This document shows positions 25,613 through 40,170 of a DNA stretch of 64,000 nucleotides, one piece after another. Positions within the stretch are counted from its first letter, which is position 1, and each line of letters begins with the position of its first letter. A model generated the notes under the pieces. It ran no database searches. It had not been told where the DNA came from and was given only the letters and a program-made list of their open reading frames with translations. Position numbers and translations under genes: made by a program. Source of the DNA: Monarcha castaneiventris obscurior (Eukaryota; Chordata; Aves; Passeriformes; Monarchidae); assembly GCA_026261815.1 (NCBI GenBank), contig JAMPIT010000437.1, positions 5,344,001 to 5,408,000 on the forward strand. Direction: 5' to 3'.

Positions 25613-26435
25613 TTGATGATCAAACTCCCTGCAAACACTGGCCCAAAAGAGCCATCTGCCAGGCTGAGCAGCATTCCACTAGTCCAGATCTCTCATGTGC
25701 TGCTTTTGCAAATCTCTCAGCCGATGAGGAGATAAAATATAGTTTTCAGGAAATGGGGACTATTTAAGTAAAAATATTTTTAGTCTTTCAGTCAGTCAGA
25801 GAGGGATGTCTTTTAGAATTGTATTTAATTTATAATGAAATGTATTATTTTTAAAATATGTATAGGTTCATCCATAATATAAATAAGGTGCTTTAAGTGA
25901 AATAATCTATACTTAGAGGATCAAAATATTTAGTGTGACTTTTTTTTCTAACCCCTTCACAAGTAGCCATCTGCTTCAGAGCAGTTTCTCACACATCTTG
26001 ATTCTGACCAGGAAAGGATTTCTTATAATAATGTCCTATTTCTGAAGCATACATGGACTAGGAATGCATAAAAGTGAAAAGGATTTTAAGGGATTAGTAA
26101 AAATGGATGAAGTGGATTCCCAGATGAAACCAAGTTCTGCTTTGTGCCTTTAAATGATTACTTGAAATGTAAAAAATCTATCCTACCAGTCTCTGAAATA
26201 CCAGTTATTTACGTGTCATTGCCAATGGACAAGTGTCAATAGGCAAGAAATCCCCAGCAGTCTGAGTTTTTTGATTTTTGCCTAGAATTCTTAGCTTAGT
26301 AATGCCCAGCTCAGACTTCTCTTCATCTCTAGGTCATAATTAGAATACATAGATCTGAAATATAAAATGCTATTTTTTCACCTTCTACCTGTTGTAAACT
26401 ACATGTAAGTCACATTAAATTTACATCCACAATAG
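25613..26435 (+). other. NLGN1: Intron segment without genes
   Basis: Possible decayed continuation of the minus-strand CR1 to about 25690, then AT-rich unique intron. I see no gene. Confidence 0.65.
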
Positions 26436-26492
26436 GAGGGTTGTAACTAGTTGATGTTTAGGTCCCTGTCAACCCTGGATATTCTATGAAAA
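26436..26492 (+). mobile_element. Short CR1 3'-end relic
   Basis: ggagggttgtaactagttga, tgtttaggtccctgtcaacc and ctggatattctatgaa follow the CR1 3' terminus (ggttggaactagatgatctt, taggtcccttccaaccc, attctatgaa) with several substitutions. Only about 57 bases are left, so this is a probable rather than certain call. Confidence 0.7.
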
Positions 26493-26734
26493 ATCGTAAG
26501 TCTCTGCAGACTTCACCACAGAGAATATTCCTTGCCTTTCTGCCTACATGCTAATAGTGGTTCCTTCTGCCTTTAAAGTGTATTAACTGGGAAATTTGGA
26601 TAAATCAAGGGAAACTGCTAAGGGGAGCTCTTCAAGTTACCACAGGCAGTGGAACACTGCAGATGTAACACATTTTTTGGGAAGGATCACCACAGCTAGT
26701 GAGCTTATGAGGATGCAAGTTAAATTTCAGAGAC

Positions 26735-26790
26735 TTAGTTTGTTCTTTCTTTCTTTTGTTCTTTTGTTCTTCCTTTCTCCTCTTCATTGT
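26735..26790 (+). repeat. Polypyrimidine tract with TTCTTT/TTGTTC units
   Basis: About 55 bases of nearly pure T and C (with a few G) in irregular ttctttcttt, ttgttcttttgttc units. It is a simple-sequence tract in the intron and is not followed by a recognisable exon. Confidence 0.7.
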
Positions 26791-27679
26791 AGTACTTTAT
26801 GAGTTAAACACTTGTCCTGTGATTTCAGTTTAGACAGACAATTCTCTGGCACTTTCTCATTTTCCAGTATCAGGTCTGGCTGCTTTCCCCAGGAACTTAA
26901 AGGAGAAACCAGACTTCCAATTATTATTAAATTATGCTGTAGGAGTGTCCTGGCAACACCAAATCTAATGGTATCACTTGGCCTAAGAACCACCATGAAA
27001 ACCTCTTGGTGAATCAGCTAGAAAATCCTTTCTATAGATGCTTCTTGCTTACCTGAATGGAAAACTTCCAATTCTGGGCAAGATTTTGCTTTTAAATAGA
27101 AAGTAAATTAAAAAATACAAAATAAAATGCTGAATGGAGTCAGCTGCAAAGCAGGGTGCTCTGTAATCTAGGTGATGCAGAAATCAAATGCAAACCAGGA
27201 TGAGTCAGGCCTTAAAAATAAGTGTGAGCAGCAGCCTATTGAGAAAGCAAAGCTGGTACACAATTGGCCATATTAAGATATTATCTTTGGTCCTATCAAC
27301 TTTTGCAGATACTTTTTGATTTCCTCTCCTATTATTTTTATTCAACTCACTGAGGTAAAAAAGAGTAAATTAGGGATTCCATTAAAGACAGATTTTACAG
27401 GAAAAAAAATTGTGCTGACCCCGTTTATTGTGAGGCAAAAAACATAATTTTTGTTTGTAAGTTGTTTTTACAAACTGAGAGGATTTGGGGCGAAAGAGTG
27501 TTGGTTTTGGGTTTGTGTTTGTTTTGTGGTGGTTTTGCCTCTGGCTTTTCTTGTGTCCCATGACAGTGCTCAGCTATGCAGGCTAAAAGGATAACTTTCC
27601 TTCTGACTCATAAAAATGCTTGAGTAAATTACTCTTTTAGGTTTTATGATGGTACAGAATACACCAAATGGCTATATGT

Positions 27680-27780
27680 TTTTTGTTGGGATTTTTTGGG
27701 GGTTTTGTTTCTTTGTTTGTTTGCAGTGTTTTGGGGGGGTTGCTGTTTTTCTTTGTTGTTGTTGGTTGTTTTTTTCTTGA
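27680..27780 (+). repeat. G/T-rich low-complexity tract
   Basis: A run built from ttttttgttggga, tttgtttgtttg and gttgttgttggttg units, with G runs (ggggg, ggggggg) and very few A or C bases on the + strand. It is a smaller relative of the tract at 58.5 kb. Confidence 0.8.
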
Positions 27781-30424
27781 GGGGAAATTCCTAGTAGAAT
27801 TTTTTTTTTCACTTCCCTTCTTTACTTGTTCCTCTTTGATGTTAGCTTTTAGTAATTTGTATAAGAACAGCACATGAAGAATGGTAGAAAGAATTTTAAT
27901 GCCATTCCTTGCCTATAATTAAGAAAAATAGTAGGAATATATTTCCTTGTGTATGTCATTTACAACAGGTTGGGAAATTTTCTGGTGTACTGCTGACTGA
28001 TTACCTTTGGGGATATGAACTCTGTACATGCCCTAGTCAGACTCCAAACTTCTTTTTTGAGTTTTTGACTGTGTCTCGCCACTTACCCTCTCTCTTGAGC
28101 CATATTAAGGGTCTCCAGCAGCGAAATCTTGACTGAAGTGTTATTTCCACTGAAATATAATTGTGCATGACAGTGAGTTACTACCACCCACTGCTACTCA
28201 CATGGCTGAGCTGACAAGAATAAAGTTTTCTGGCAACAGGCATCTGCCAATTTGTATCATGACATTGTGAGTGCTGGTCACTGGAGTCACCTAAAAAAGT
28301 CTGGCAGCTGATAGGAGGGCAGACCTCAGGCTCCTTGACATTACTGAGAGTTCAAAAAGAGACAAGTCTGCTTGAATCATGACCTTGATGAGAAGGGTTC
28401 CCCTTTTTGCACAGCAGAGTCCTCAAGAGAGGCTGAGCTGCAAAAAGAGTGTTGTGTTTGGGAAAGCTCTTTTATTCCAGCACCCTTTGCATACATTTCT
28501 GAATTGTATCTCCTATTTTTTGCTGAAGTAGCCACATCCTGTGCTTTTTATTTCCCTCCCAGATTTGTTTTCTGAGTGAGGAAGCTCATTTTTCTGGGAG
28601 GAAACCTAGGTGCCTTTGTCTGGGCAGTTTCTGCCAGAGGCAGAGTGGCAGAGCCCGTGCCAGCCCAGCTCCTGTCCCAGCACTTCCCTGCACAGCATCC
28701 CAGGACTGTCCCCACACCTCTCCCTGCTGCTGGATGTGCCTGGCTGATTGCTCAGGAGCCATGGCAACCCTCACATTACAGCTCCCACACAGCCTGCATT
28801 TACACGTTTGTGTTTGTAGGTATCTGCTTGGACCTGAAACCTGTTCCAGCCCACTCCACTCACAGCTGCTCCCTGCCCTGTTCTTTGTGGGATTTCTCTG
28901 GCTTTCATAGAGACCAGGCAATGCTTAGATAACTGCTGAGTGAATGAATTGGGCTCCTACTTTCCATCACAGTGAAATGGAAATTTATTACCTTACTCCA
29001 TTGTTGTTTCTCGAAAAATCACTGTAATAACAGTGTTTAATTCTCTGGTTTGAAGTATCCCAAGAGAAAAAGAAAGCTTTTTAAACAGTCCCTTCTGGTC
29101 TTGAAAAGATGATCCTTCATAAGCAGTTGCAGGCACCTGACTCAGAACTTTGCCCTACCAAGAGTGAGCTGGTACAAATACTTCACACCCCGACTCCTTT
29201 TACATTCTCTCCCCAACTTTCCTCTAAAAAAAGGTCAAATCTTTCATATTCAGACCTGCCAAACTAAATGACCTGATCATAAGCCTCACTTTCTATAGTA
29301 CCTATAGACCTATAGGACCACCTAATTGTACATCCATCCCCCTCTCCCAGCCTGATAATGTGTTCCCACATCCAGTTTTCATTATTTTGAGAGATCTATC
29401 TCTGTTTTAACTGAAGGAGGTACAAAAATTTTCTCATAGGAGACTGGGCTTTTTCAAGATGTTGCACAGCTCTTCAGCCTTTTCCTGATCAGAAAGTTTT
29501 GCTGCACTTACTGCCTCAAATTACTACGCCTCATGAAAAGCCTAAAGCAAAAATGGACTTTCCTAGTTAGATATATATAGCTAGAAAAAATCACAAAAAT
29601 TGTGCTAAAAATCAAAAAGGTATTATTCACTTCCTTAAAGCATATGAAGATCATGGACACCTATTTTTCCCCTATAGATTAGTACTGCTTCCTCACAAAC
29701 ACCCAAAATCAAACCCTAGATGCTCAGTCATGGTTTGTGAATAGCTCAATCTAAGCTGCCTTTTTTATCTCTTTTGTCGAAAGGATATACTGTCCCAAAA
29801 TTACATCTAAAAGGCATAATTTCTGAAAGAAATGTGATGTAACTAGCACTTGAGAATGTAGTAAAAACGAAATATAAATTTGCATGTAGGTGACTTGTCA
29901 ACAAGGTGATTTCATTATTTTTTATGCATATGTCTTTATTACAAAAATATAGGTTACAGAAACATACTAAAGTTTGAACTTTTAAGTAGCCAAGGCTGCC
30001 TTCCTTTTTTTCCATCTATGCATCATAAAACTTCTCCTACAAGGAGTCTTGAACACAAGATATAAAATATAGTTTTTTAAAAAAAATCTCTGAAATTTTT
30101 TTCTTCACTTCCTTCAGAATGATTTCTAAGAATGATACAGGTGCAAGATCCTCTCTGTGGAGGCAATAAACCATTCCACATCAAACACAAAAGGAAGAGC
30201 TTTCTTTGTAATGCAGGAGAAGGGAATAAGAGCTGGTTTCTTTTTGTTTCCTATCCCTTCTTGTTTAAAGAAGATTGTGACTTAGTTTCTTCTTCTGTAG
30301 AATAGAAGATTGCTACTTATAATATTTTTTATAAAGCTGTCATCATTCATTAATATTTATAAAGTGGTTTGAGGTCCCCAGAGATCCTGTAAGTGAATTT
30401 TCACTCCCTCTACAACCAAAAAAA

Positions 30425-30442
30425 TATTAATAATTATTAATA
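30425..30442. repeat. 18-bp perfect AT palindrome
   Basis: tattaataattattaata is exactly self-complementary. It lies in an A/T-only stretch of about 35 bases. It could form a small cruciform, but AT-rich palindromes of this size are common in introns. Confidence 0.9.
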
Positions 30443-32654
30443 ATATTTTAAAATTAGATTGATCACCTAAATTGGAATAGTGTATAGTATATTTCATTTT
30501 TTAAAAAACCCAGTTTTCATCTTTGCATTCTAAAAGCAATAGTGCTTGCAATTTATCTTTTCGGGGTATATCCACAAATTCAGAAAGTGAAAAAAAAATT
30601 ATTTCTCTTTCCGGGATCTCTATTATACCAAATATCAATACTCTTGATTTAACCACTCTAGCTGTTACAAAAACTTAGTCTCTGTTATACACAGATTTGT
30701 TTTATCAAATACTGCCATTTAATCAAGTATTCAGCGTATTCCACTTTCCTTTTTCCTTCTTGCTGTTTTTTAAAATAGGCTATTATTTTTATCATGGGTT
30801 ATCCTACTGTAAACAAAACTTTAATTTCCAAGGGCATCATCCTTCCTGACTCCTATGGTAATCCTCAACCCACACACTATTGGTTTTCATTTCCTTTTAA
30901 ATGTCAATTTTAAACCCTTAAGTATTGAGTCCAAATTAATATTTTATATGGGCTCCTTATTCATTGCATGGAGTAAATTGTCTAGAATAGGTAATTTATG
31001 TAGTGCTGGACATTTCTCTACAAAAATAGCTCTGAAAAAAAATTCTCCCATCTTGCTTGGTGCTGCCCTAATAGTAATTTAGAAATGGTTCAGGTAAGAA
31101 AAAGGAAGGCCCTTTGACAAAACTTTGGCTGCACTTTGGGGACAGACAAGCACGGTCTGTGAAATAATAATTATTAGAGATTACGTTGACTTCATGCTTT
31201 TTCTCTATCAGTTTGAATACACTGCTGATGAAAGGTTCATGAGGTTCATGAGTTATGAACTCTGGAGAATGGTTATTTACACTAAGACTGGTTCCTGATC
31301 AAGGAATCACAGTAAAGCTTCCCATGAAGCATCGTCTCTCATGGAAGTAAACTGATTTTGAGTGACTGTGTTTAATGGGAAAATGTAATTATGACCAAAA
31401 AAAAAAATAAAAATCAACAGCCTAATGTTTGTCCATCCATTCTGTCTTAGTATGGACACTTGGGCAGTTGGAAATAGAAAAGATCACTAAAGCAGTTTAC
31501 ACAAGTGGATGAATGCCACAGGTCATGTATTCACACACCTAGCCAGGATCTGGGCAGGGGAATTAAGAGATTTGGAAGGGTTTATTCTGATTAGTATTGA
31601 TATCAACACTTCACAATTAAACTTGAAAATTAAGGAAGATTGACTCTAGTAATACACAAATATTTATTGGCTTTAAAGCTTGCTTTCTACAGAAAACAAA
31701 GGTTTCCTCAGTGTCCTGTAGAGATTTTTCTGTGCTTCCTAAAAGCTAAAGTTTATTACAGATGATATTTTAATATTATCCCTGAAAATTCAAATTATTC
31801 TTCCATCATTGGAGACCTGTTGTCAATATACTACCAGAAGTGCATAACAGGGACATAAATCCCCAGCTGTTGCATTTAGAAATAAAATAATGTGAAGTTT
31901 TCATGTCAGAAATTAGAAGATGCTAACAGAGGTGCAGTATTTAGCTGTGCTGTGGGCTGGAATTTGGAGACGAAAGGACTGGTACTGTGGAGCCAGTTGG
32001 CTCTTGTGTCTGGATCAGAGTAGTTTTAATCATTTTTTTATCATTTAATGCACTAATCTGTCTGCCAAAAAAAAAAAAAGTTTTCAACTCTCCCCAGTTC
32101 TGTTCCATGCAGCTGGTATTGAAAGGGAACTACAGAAAACTTGCACCAATAGCATTTTTATTTGTTGCTGTGGTCACTTGTGGGAGGTTTTTGCCTGGGA
32201 TTTTTATGTGTTTGATACCAGCATAACTGGGGCTGCTGTGGTATTTTAAATGATCACCTTAGCTCTGCCTTTGTCTGTGGACTCCATATCTCAGCCTAAA
32301 TCAAAGAGAAGCTCTCGTGGAGAAGAGCCAAAAGGAATAATAGATGGAGAAAATAACAGAAGGTGAGTATCATAATAACTGGTATCATCTTTAACACAGT
32401 ACAATTATACTAAATTACTAATACACAGTATTTAAAACAAAAGAAGTGAGAACATAAGGTATAGTTTAATCTGTAAGGTTCTTTGTTAGTAGGAAGAGTA
32501 GACTGCCAAATCTCATTTCTAAATGGAAAAAGAGCATTGAGTGTTGGTCAAGAATTCCCATAAACCCCTGCTTTTAGTTGTGAATCTACATGAAGAAAAA
32601 CATCTTTGTCTCTCAGTTGTGGAAACACAAGCATTAGTTACTAAATTAATGACT

Positions 32655-32754
32655 GGATGCGGCACTCAGTGCTGTGGTTTAGTTGACATGGGGGTGTTTG
32701 GTCAACAGTCAGACTTAATGGTCTTTGAGGTCTTTTCCATCCTGATTCTGTGAA
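32655..32754 (+). mobile_element. CR1 3'-end fragment (CR1-J/X-like)
   Basis: gatgcggcactcagtgctgt, ggtttagttgacatgggggt and gacttaatggtctttgaggt lead to the 3' end cttttccatcctgattctgt ga. The order and spacing match the CR1 subfamily with the gtggcacttggggacatggt signature, with moderate divergence. The 5' truncation leaves only the last 100 bases. Confidence 0.85.
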
Positions 32755-35700
32755 ATTTGTTGCAGTTCATTGGTCTGACAACTAATAGATGCACACATTG
32801 GAAATCTGCTTAGCAGATTATAATTTACTGTCACTTTTTAAATTTAGAATGCGATCTTCCATTGTATTTAATCTATTTGCATCACGGATGACAGATTTCT
32901 TCCCTTTAAGGGCAATCCCTTATTATCATAAAATACTTTTTCCTGAACTGTGACATGAAGAGAACACCCAAAACTGTAAGAATTTAAAATTCTGGAATTT
33001 GACTATTTATTTATTGTCATTCTTAGAAAAATACACTCTTTTAACTCATCACGTTTCACTCCAAATACAGAATGGACTCTCTAACTGCTTTGACTCTTCA
33101 GAGCTCTCTTAACATGATACATAACATGGGAAATTATTTCTTTTGCTTGTCAAAATAATATTGCTGGGAAATATAGTGCATCTTGTTTCTTTTAAGCCTC
33201 AGGAATTGCTCTGGCAGGGAAGAGTTTGCAAGATTCACATCACACAAGAGTGTCTGCTGATTTTGCGTGTTTGGCTTGAAAAAAACAAGTGGAGGTTTTT
33301 GGAGATGTTACCTTACCATTCTTTCAACTGAAGTCAACAGAGGGGGAAGTGGCTAAATCTCACTTGTCTTGCTTCAGATAACTTGGTCTTGCAACACATG
33401 GATATTTCAGGCTGGTAGCTTTGCTGCTGCAAAAAATAAGTTAAAAATAGAAAACAGAGTCTTCCTAACTGAAAACTAAAAATCTAAGAAAGTTCTGCAA
33501 GCACTTACAGGTGCAGCAATGAGAGCGATAGGGGAGGGGTTTGTATGGGCAAACAGCATCTTCTGCTTGCCTGCACACTGTGGTGCACAGGGAACACACC
33601 TTAGCTGGACCTGCTGGCACAGCAGGTGCCCACTGGGAAGTAAAAAACCCCTCATTTCATGGCAGTGTTTTACCACAAACTACCTGGCTCTCACAAGATG
33701 TACGATCAGTTTGTCCTCATTAGCTCAGATGACACCACCAGCGTTAAAGTGCCACAAACAGAGTGTGTTTTACTTCCAACAGGATGCTCTAAGCTACGGG
33801 AAGAAATATTCCATTTCTTCACAAAGAAAGCACTTAGAAAACAAATGGAAAAGAAGTAATATTCTCACTCTCTGTTTGACTTGGACTCTAGCTTGAATAG
33901 GCAGGAAGGGATGTGCTTTGTGAAAACAGTGTATTAGAGAAGATAAAATCATTTGAAGAAATGTCATCTGGGACTTCAATGCAGGAGAAAAAGCTATGCC
34001 ACAATCCTCTGTTTCCTTCCTAGAGATGTTTTCTATGATGTGAAAGGGGAAGCAGAGCTGTCCCCAAAGGTCATGGAAAGCAAAGGGAAATATTTTCTTA
34101 ATGAAAAGGGCAGTGCTTTTCTTAAATTTTCCTTCACTGGCCTGATTTCTTCCTGCTGTTATGTGAACCAACTCTGAGTACCAAATAGTAAAAGCAGCAT
34201 CTCAAAAAGGTTTTATTTGATATGAAATATTTGCCTCTTCTTTAACAACAAAGTCCTGCAGATGTTAAATATTTTGGCAAAATCATACCTAATTCAACAT
34301 TATACAACACAACAAAATCATTCTAAAAGTGGAAAGTATGAAATATATAAGCCTCCCTTGGCTAAAACAAAAAAAAAGGAACTCCTTGTCCCTCAGCAGG
34401 GGATATGTGCTGTCTCAGTGAATTTGTTTCTAGTAACTGTGGACATATTGCAGAATTAGAGAACAGGAACAAAAAACTACTTGTTCTGTACTCTGATCTC
34501 ATTTTTCACATTCATATACATATTAACAATAGATCTTTCAGCTTTTAACACACATAATGATAAATTTCAACAATATCACACAATTCAATGTATTGCTGCA
34601 TCTGTTGAGGCTTAGTCTAAATGTTATTTTTTATGAGCAACACTATATTCAGTGTCTCAAAATCTGTAGGAACTAGACTCATTAATAGCCAAGGGGAAAT
34701 CATAAGAAGTGGACACAAACTGATGTTTTGGCCTCTTCTAAGGACATGAGCTGAGGTTTATCAGCATGTTTAAACATGCCAAAGCCTTGTTTTGATAAGC
34801 ATTATTATATTGTCATAAATGTGTCTAATTTAATTATACTAACATAATGAAATCATGTAACCATTTTAACTGAGTCAGTGCTGGAAATCAGCTGTTACCA
34901 CTACTAGGACTTAGGAAAGAAGAAACTGAAAAGTCCAAACTGGGGACAACAGTTTAAATTCTGACTTTTAGTCCACTAGTATTGAGGTCTGCTTTTATAT
35001 AGAAAATTCTCAGAATCAAAGAGCTTTTTGGGTCTAAATACCTTTCCTTGGCCTTATTGCTGTCACATTAACATGTCATCACAGCACTTGGAGAGGCAGG
35101 ACATTCTGCAAAAGCTTTACACAGATTATCCTTGACTACACAAAAATTTGGCAGAGTTCAACCAAAGTTGCACCTCAGAGCTCTTTCAACAGACACATCT
35201 TGCCACTAACACCACCACAAAGTCCTCAGGTGACTTTGGGATGCAGAGTATTGAGGCTGTGCAAGCCCACTGCTGTGAAGCTCATTTATCTAAATGAAGG
35301 AGTTTCTTTAAGCATGACAGCGGGAGAGGAGGAACGGCTTGTAGTCTTTGCTTGTTTTATTTTATCCTCATCCCTCCTATTATCTCGTCTTGTAACCTTG
35401 GTTAAGTCCATTAACCTCTTTATGGCTCTGTGTCATTTCCCATGTGTTGTCCTTTTAGTCTGAGTCATTAAGAGCAGGTCTGTACACAGAGTACGGGCTC
35501 ACCGGGGCCCTTAATGCCTCTGCAGGAGAAATTGCAAATAATTGAGGTAACCTATCAACACCCAATAAGCCAACGCAGAGCTACCCAACCATCCATGCCA
35601 TTTAATTTTCAATCTAGTTAATGTTTTAATTATTTTACTCCCCTTCTTCTGCTTAGTATTGTCACTGTGTTCCTGGGAATATTCAACTTTGTTCCTGTTT

Positions 35701-38700
35701 CAAGCCACCGACTGCTCCGGTGAGGTTTGAACACAGGGCAGAGGTGAGCTGGGACTTGGTGTGAACAAGGTGACATTGCCAGGGTGAGGAATATTCCCTA
35801 GAGAAAGGTTTCACATTCCTGACAATTGAACTGTGAGAGTTTGTTCTTGTTGGGTATTTGGCACCATGCCTTCCAAAGAAGTTAAAAATCATTTGGGTCC
35901 CTAAATTCTACTATGGAGCATGTGGCCATTTGAAACAGAAAATGTAATCCTTCTTCGAAATTTCCCTGCTCCATTCTGCCCTAAATGATTGCTTCCATCT
36001 CCTCGAACAATCCATCAGAATAAAAAATTTGTTGTACTTCACAGTTTTTATCAGACTTTTTATGAAAATAGGGGTTCTTTTCATGCGTTTCTGAACTAAG
36101 ACATGCATTCTAATTAAGATTGAGAATTAGTGCTTTCTTAGTCTTTTTAGGTTTAATTTTCCATTTTTAACCTTTTATGCTACTATTTCTTGATATTAAT
36201 ATTCATAACACAGAGTTCTATTTTAATTACTTCCTCCTTTCTCTATCTCATCTCTGTATGCATGCCTTTAAATGTGTAAATAAAAATTCATTCTAGAAAA
36301 TCCAAAGCAAATAAATTAAGAAATTAATTGTTGGATTTGTTTTTTATTTCTATATGTTCTTTATTAGGTGGTTTGTTGTTCTAATTTCCTGATGAGTTTG
36401 CTCTCCCTTTGCTTGGACATTTCCTTTAAATAGTTCATCTTTTTATTAAGTTAGTGAGAAAACAGCCCATATCTTACAGCACTGGATAAGGATATACTCT
36501 ACCTTGTTCACCTTGTTCAAACGAAGATATTTGTCTCACTTTGCCAGTATCCAAACATGATCTTTCTGATTTTATTAATAGTTCATAAAGCCCAAATTTA
36601 TTTGCAGAGGAAGGCCCAGATATCTTCTTGGGGTCATTTTATAGACAGAGGTCCAGAGGAAGCCTTTAAATCCACTCTTATCATCTCTTTTGCTGAGGTT
36701 TTTATTTCTACAAAACTTTGTAAATCACTACTTGAGATTTCCAGTGTTTATGTGCATGTTTGCACTTTTCGGTGTAAATTAGTATCTCTCTGGTCAAAGA
36801 AATCTCTTGCAATGATGGATTACAGGAGCAATTTGAGAATATAACTTCAAAGGCTTTGTGTGCTTTCTCTGTTGAATGAGAACAGGTTCCTGCCTGCATC
36901 TCCCTGCATAGAAACACTTAGGTAAATTGTAGTTAATTAATTTAATGTAGACTAATATCATATCCAGATTAATTGATTGGTTATCTTTGAAATTGATTAT
37001 TTCTCCTTGTTCACAGCCTGGAAGATTTGGTGGAAAAGATCTAGCAATTTTTGGAGGGTTAAGAGTATTTCAGTTTTAAAATCCCTGGTTCTCATACCTG
37101 AGACATTCATATTTTGAAGGACAGGTTCACTGCTACAGTCCATTTACCCACAGTTAGATAGTGACTGAGGCCACAGAGTAACTACAGAAGATTGGAGTTC
37201 ATTTCTGTCTCATTTACCTTGCCCTTACCACAAATATATCTCATGTAATGGCCCTACCCAGAAGCAGGAGTTTTAAAACTTTTTAGGATTTCTGACCTTT
37301 GTGGGTATTTTTCTCCTAAGGTAGGCTTGGATGCCAGTATAAAATACTTATGACATTTGCCAATATGAAATCTAAAGCAAGAGCAAAAGAAAAAAGATAA
37401 AGCGTGTGTCATTCCTAGTTCTGGTCACACAAAGTTGAGAACCACTCTTCCAAACAGAAACACAACAGTTCATCTTTACATCCTATTACAAATAAGTCAG
37501 GAATGTTGCTTTGGTAGCTTCATTCTTTATTCCAGCTCAGATCCATTCCTAAAGACAAAGAGGACATTACATTCTATTTTTGTCCTTCTCTAAAATGTAC
37601 CCAGAGCCCATGAGCTCCCTGAGGCTCGGCAGTGGTGGCCCTTGGTGCAGAGCTCCCAAACGCTCGGGGTGAGCTGATGTGGCTGCAGGGCATGTACCAA
37701 GACAGCTCCTCATCCCCCTGACAGCCCTGCAGCTTGCTTCCAGGACTTTGGTCTTTTACTGCAGCATGTGTTAAATTTTAGCAAACAAATAGAAGGTCTT
37801 CAAGCTGCTTACTGTTTAAATATTTCATCATTTTCCCCCCTCATAAATATAGATGTAGTCTAAATGTGGAGAAAATAGAAAAATCAGGTGTAATATTCTG
37901 CCCAAGTCTGTGGAACTGCTTTATGACACCTGGGCTTCCTTTGTAACCTTTATTACATTATGGTACTCTGCAGCATACTATTAAAGTAAATTCTGGTCTC
38001 TGGTTGCAGGTTCATCCTGCTGTTTCACAGAGATTTTTTTATACTTTCTTGACTAAATTGAAATATAACAAAGAGCTTTCAGGAAATCACATTACTAATA
38101 AAATACATGGTAGTTCATGAAAAAATGATCTACCCTCCTGCCAGCAGATTATGGTTTGAATGGAAAACCAGAAGCAAACCTGAAGCAAGCCCTGACTGGG
38201 TTTTTAAGACCTTCCAATTCACAACTGAGGACTCTGTGCTAATGTCCCAGTGTGGGCAGTGCTCAGTGCTCACCCTGGCTATTGGCATGTCAGCATTTTT
38301 ATTCCTGATGTCAATGGATTGCCATAACCCAGTGCAATTGCAGTGTTGATGATGCTTGGTGGTTCCTTTTTAAATTACAGTTTCAAGAAGGCAACCAGCT
38401 TGCAACCAATGTAAAATATTTATTACACTGAGTTTTGAATCATTCCACTTTATTAATAAAAATCTCATGTGGTACTCTAGCTGTATAATATGTCAATACT
38501 TTAGAAGCCAAACTTAATTTCTCTAAAAGTTGTCAAGAGAAGTTAAATACAAATGCTTTTCTGTAGCTCTCTCTATAGTAGCATTAGCACAATTTTAACT
38601 GTTTACTAGTTTTCTTGAATTTTCTCAGTATCCAAAATATATTTAATATGTTTAGATAATGTATTCCACATATATGGCCCAATGAGGTTCTGGGGCAATG

Positions 38701-40170
38701 GTTTTAGCCCTACTGTATGAAAGCTGTCCCCCTGAATTTCTGCTTGTTCATGCTGGAACAGATATTTTTCTATCATGCTTCTATATGGCAATGACGAGTT
38801 GGTTCAAAAGGTGGAAAAAAAATCCTTGAGTTATTCTGCATTTTCATCTTTATTATGGTAACTTCTCTAAATATTTAGATCAATTTTAAGAATCTCTTCC
38901 TCCTTCATATGCTTCATAGTTTTCTCCCATCTTATTCAAATATGCCAGCCCTTGATTTTATATTCTTTAGTTTCCATTGCTAGTTTCCTTGAGGCCCTAC
39001 TTATATTTTGTATCTATTGCTATTTATCCCTTTTCCCCACATTTGCTGTAATAATATCCTTTTACATTGCCTAAATAGCTGCATTCACTTTTGCTTTGAA
39101 ACATACTATTTTGGTTTTATCATCAGTTTCTAGAAAGTTGAGTTTTTCCATTCTTGACGTCTTATTTTGAGCATCAAGGAAAATGCTCTTAAGCAGTTCC
39201 CAATTATAATTCATAATTTTCCATTTGAATTGATCATCTACTAAGATATTCTCTTTATTTTTTCCCTGCTTAGTTCTTTCTCCTAGTTATTTGATTCATA
39301 ATAATTTTCATCTTTATGGAATTAGTCATTTTTACAAAAAAGACCAGATGTATTGCCCTTACTCAGGAGCAGTGATCTTTTCCAGAAAGGTCTGAATTTA
39401 GTTCAGGTTGAGAAAGAGAAAGCAAATGAAGGAAGGAGATGGTAACCTTTCCAATCAGATGTGCTTTCCTCAGGACTCTAACCTGACACTACAGCACTAA
39501 TACATATTTTTGAGGTAGGAGTCCTTCTCCTGTAATTTCCGAAGTTCCACTTTATTTCCAGCAGTGGGGGATTTCCAGACCTTGACCTCTCAGATGTAAC
39601 TCTCCCATGATTGTACAATTGTCTCTCTGCGTGTCATAGTCAGGTGTTGATGCATCCCTTCATCACCTCCCTTGGGGCTTTTGATGCTGTGTAGCAGATG
39701 ATAGCAGGGACCTTATCTTTTGTTCAGCTGTAGTATGTATCCATGAGCATCCCAAATCTCCTGTTTCTGTTATTTAGGGTCCATTAGTCAAAGAGAACCT
39801 TTTTTAAAAACAGTTCTCCCATGGAAAAACACAGTGTAATCATACTGTGTTGTGGGAGCTTCTTACTGTCTCCTTCTCTGAACTCCTTCCAAATTGATTT
39901 GGCACTGAAGTGCCTCAAAACAATTGGTTTTCTCTAATTTGGGCTCATATTAGCTAGGAAAACAGTTACCCGAGAAGGAGTCTAGGAGTGCCTATTCTAT
40001 GGGATGCCAAAGAATCCTCATGGAGGAGTTTTTATAAATGGTGACCTGTGAAAAACCTTTCAGCTTAGTTGATGTTGTCTTAGATGACATCAGTCATTCA
40101 CAGGAAGATCTCTAAGAGCCCAAGCTTCATTAGTTATTACAATCACAGAGTTACTTGACACAGACTATTA
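32755..40170 (+). other. NLGN1: Intron segment without genes
   Basis: AT-rich intron without a recognisable transposon. It includes a small perfect hairpin at 33609-33627 (acctgctg/gca/cagcaggt). The longest frames (33519-33896 + and 33794-34171 -) overlap on opposite strands and have no known domain. Confidence 0.7.

Larger units (their letters stand above)
26791..32654 (+). other. NLGN1: Intron segment without genes
   Basis: AT-rich intron. It includes a G/T-rich tract (about 27680-27780), a locally GC-rich but CpG-poor patch (about 28630-28890) and an AT palindrome at 30425-30442. The open frames over the GC-rich patch on both strands overlap each other and carry no recognisable domain. 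They are explained by lower stop-codon density. Confidence 0.7.

Noticed and set aside
33519..34171. Overlapping 125-codon frames on opposite strands
   Set aside because: They have no family resemblance and low-information composition. Mutual overlap and no splice-flanked structure make chance the better explanation.
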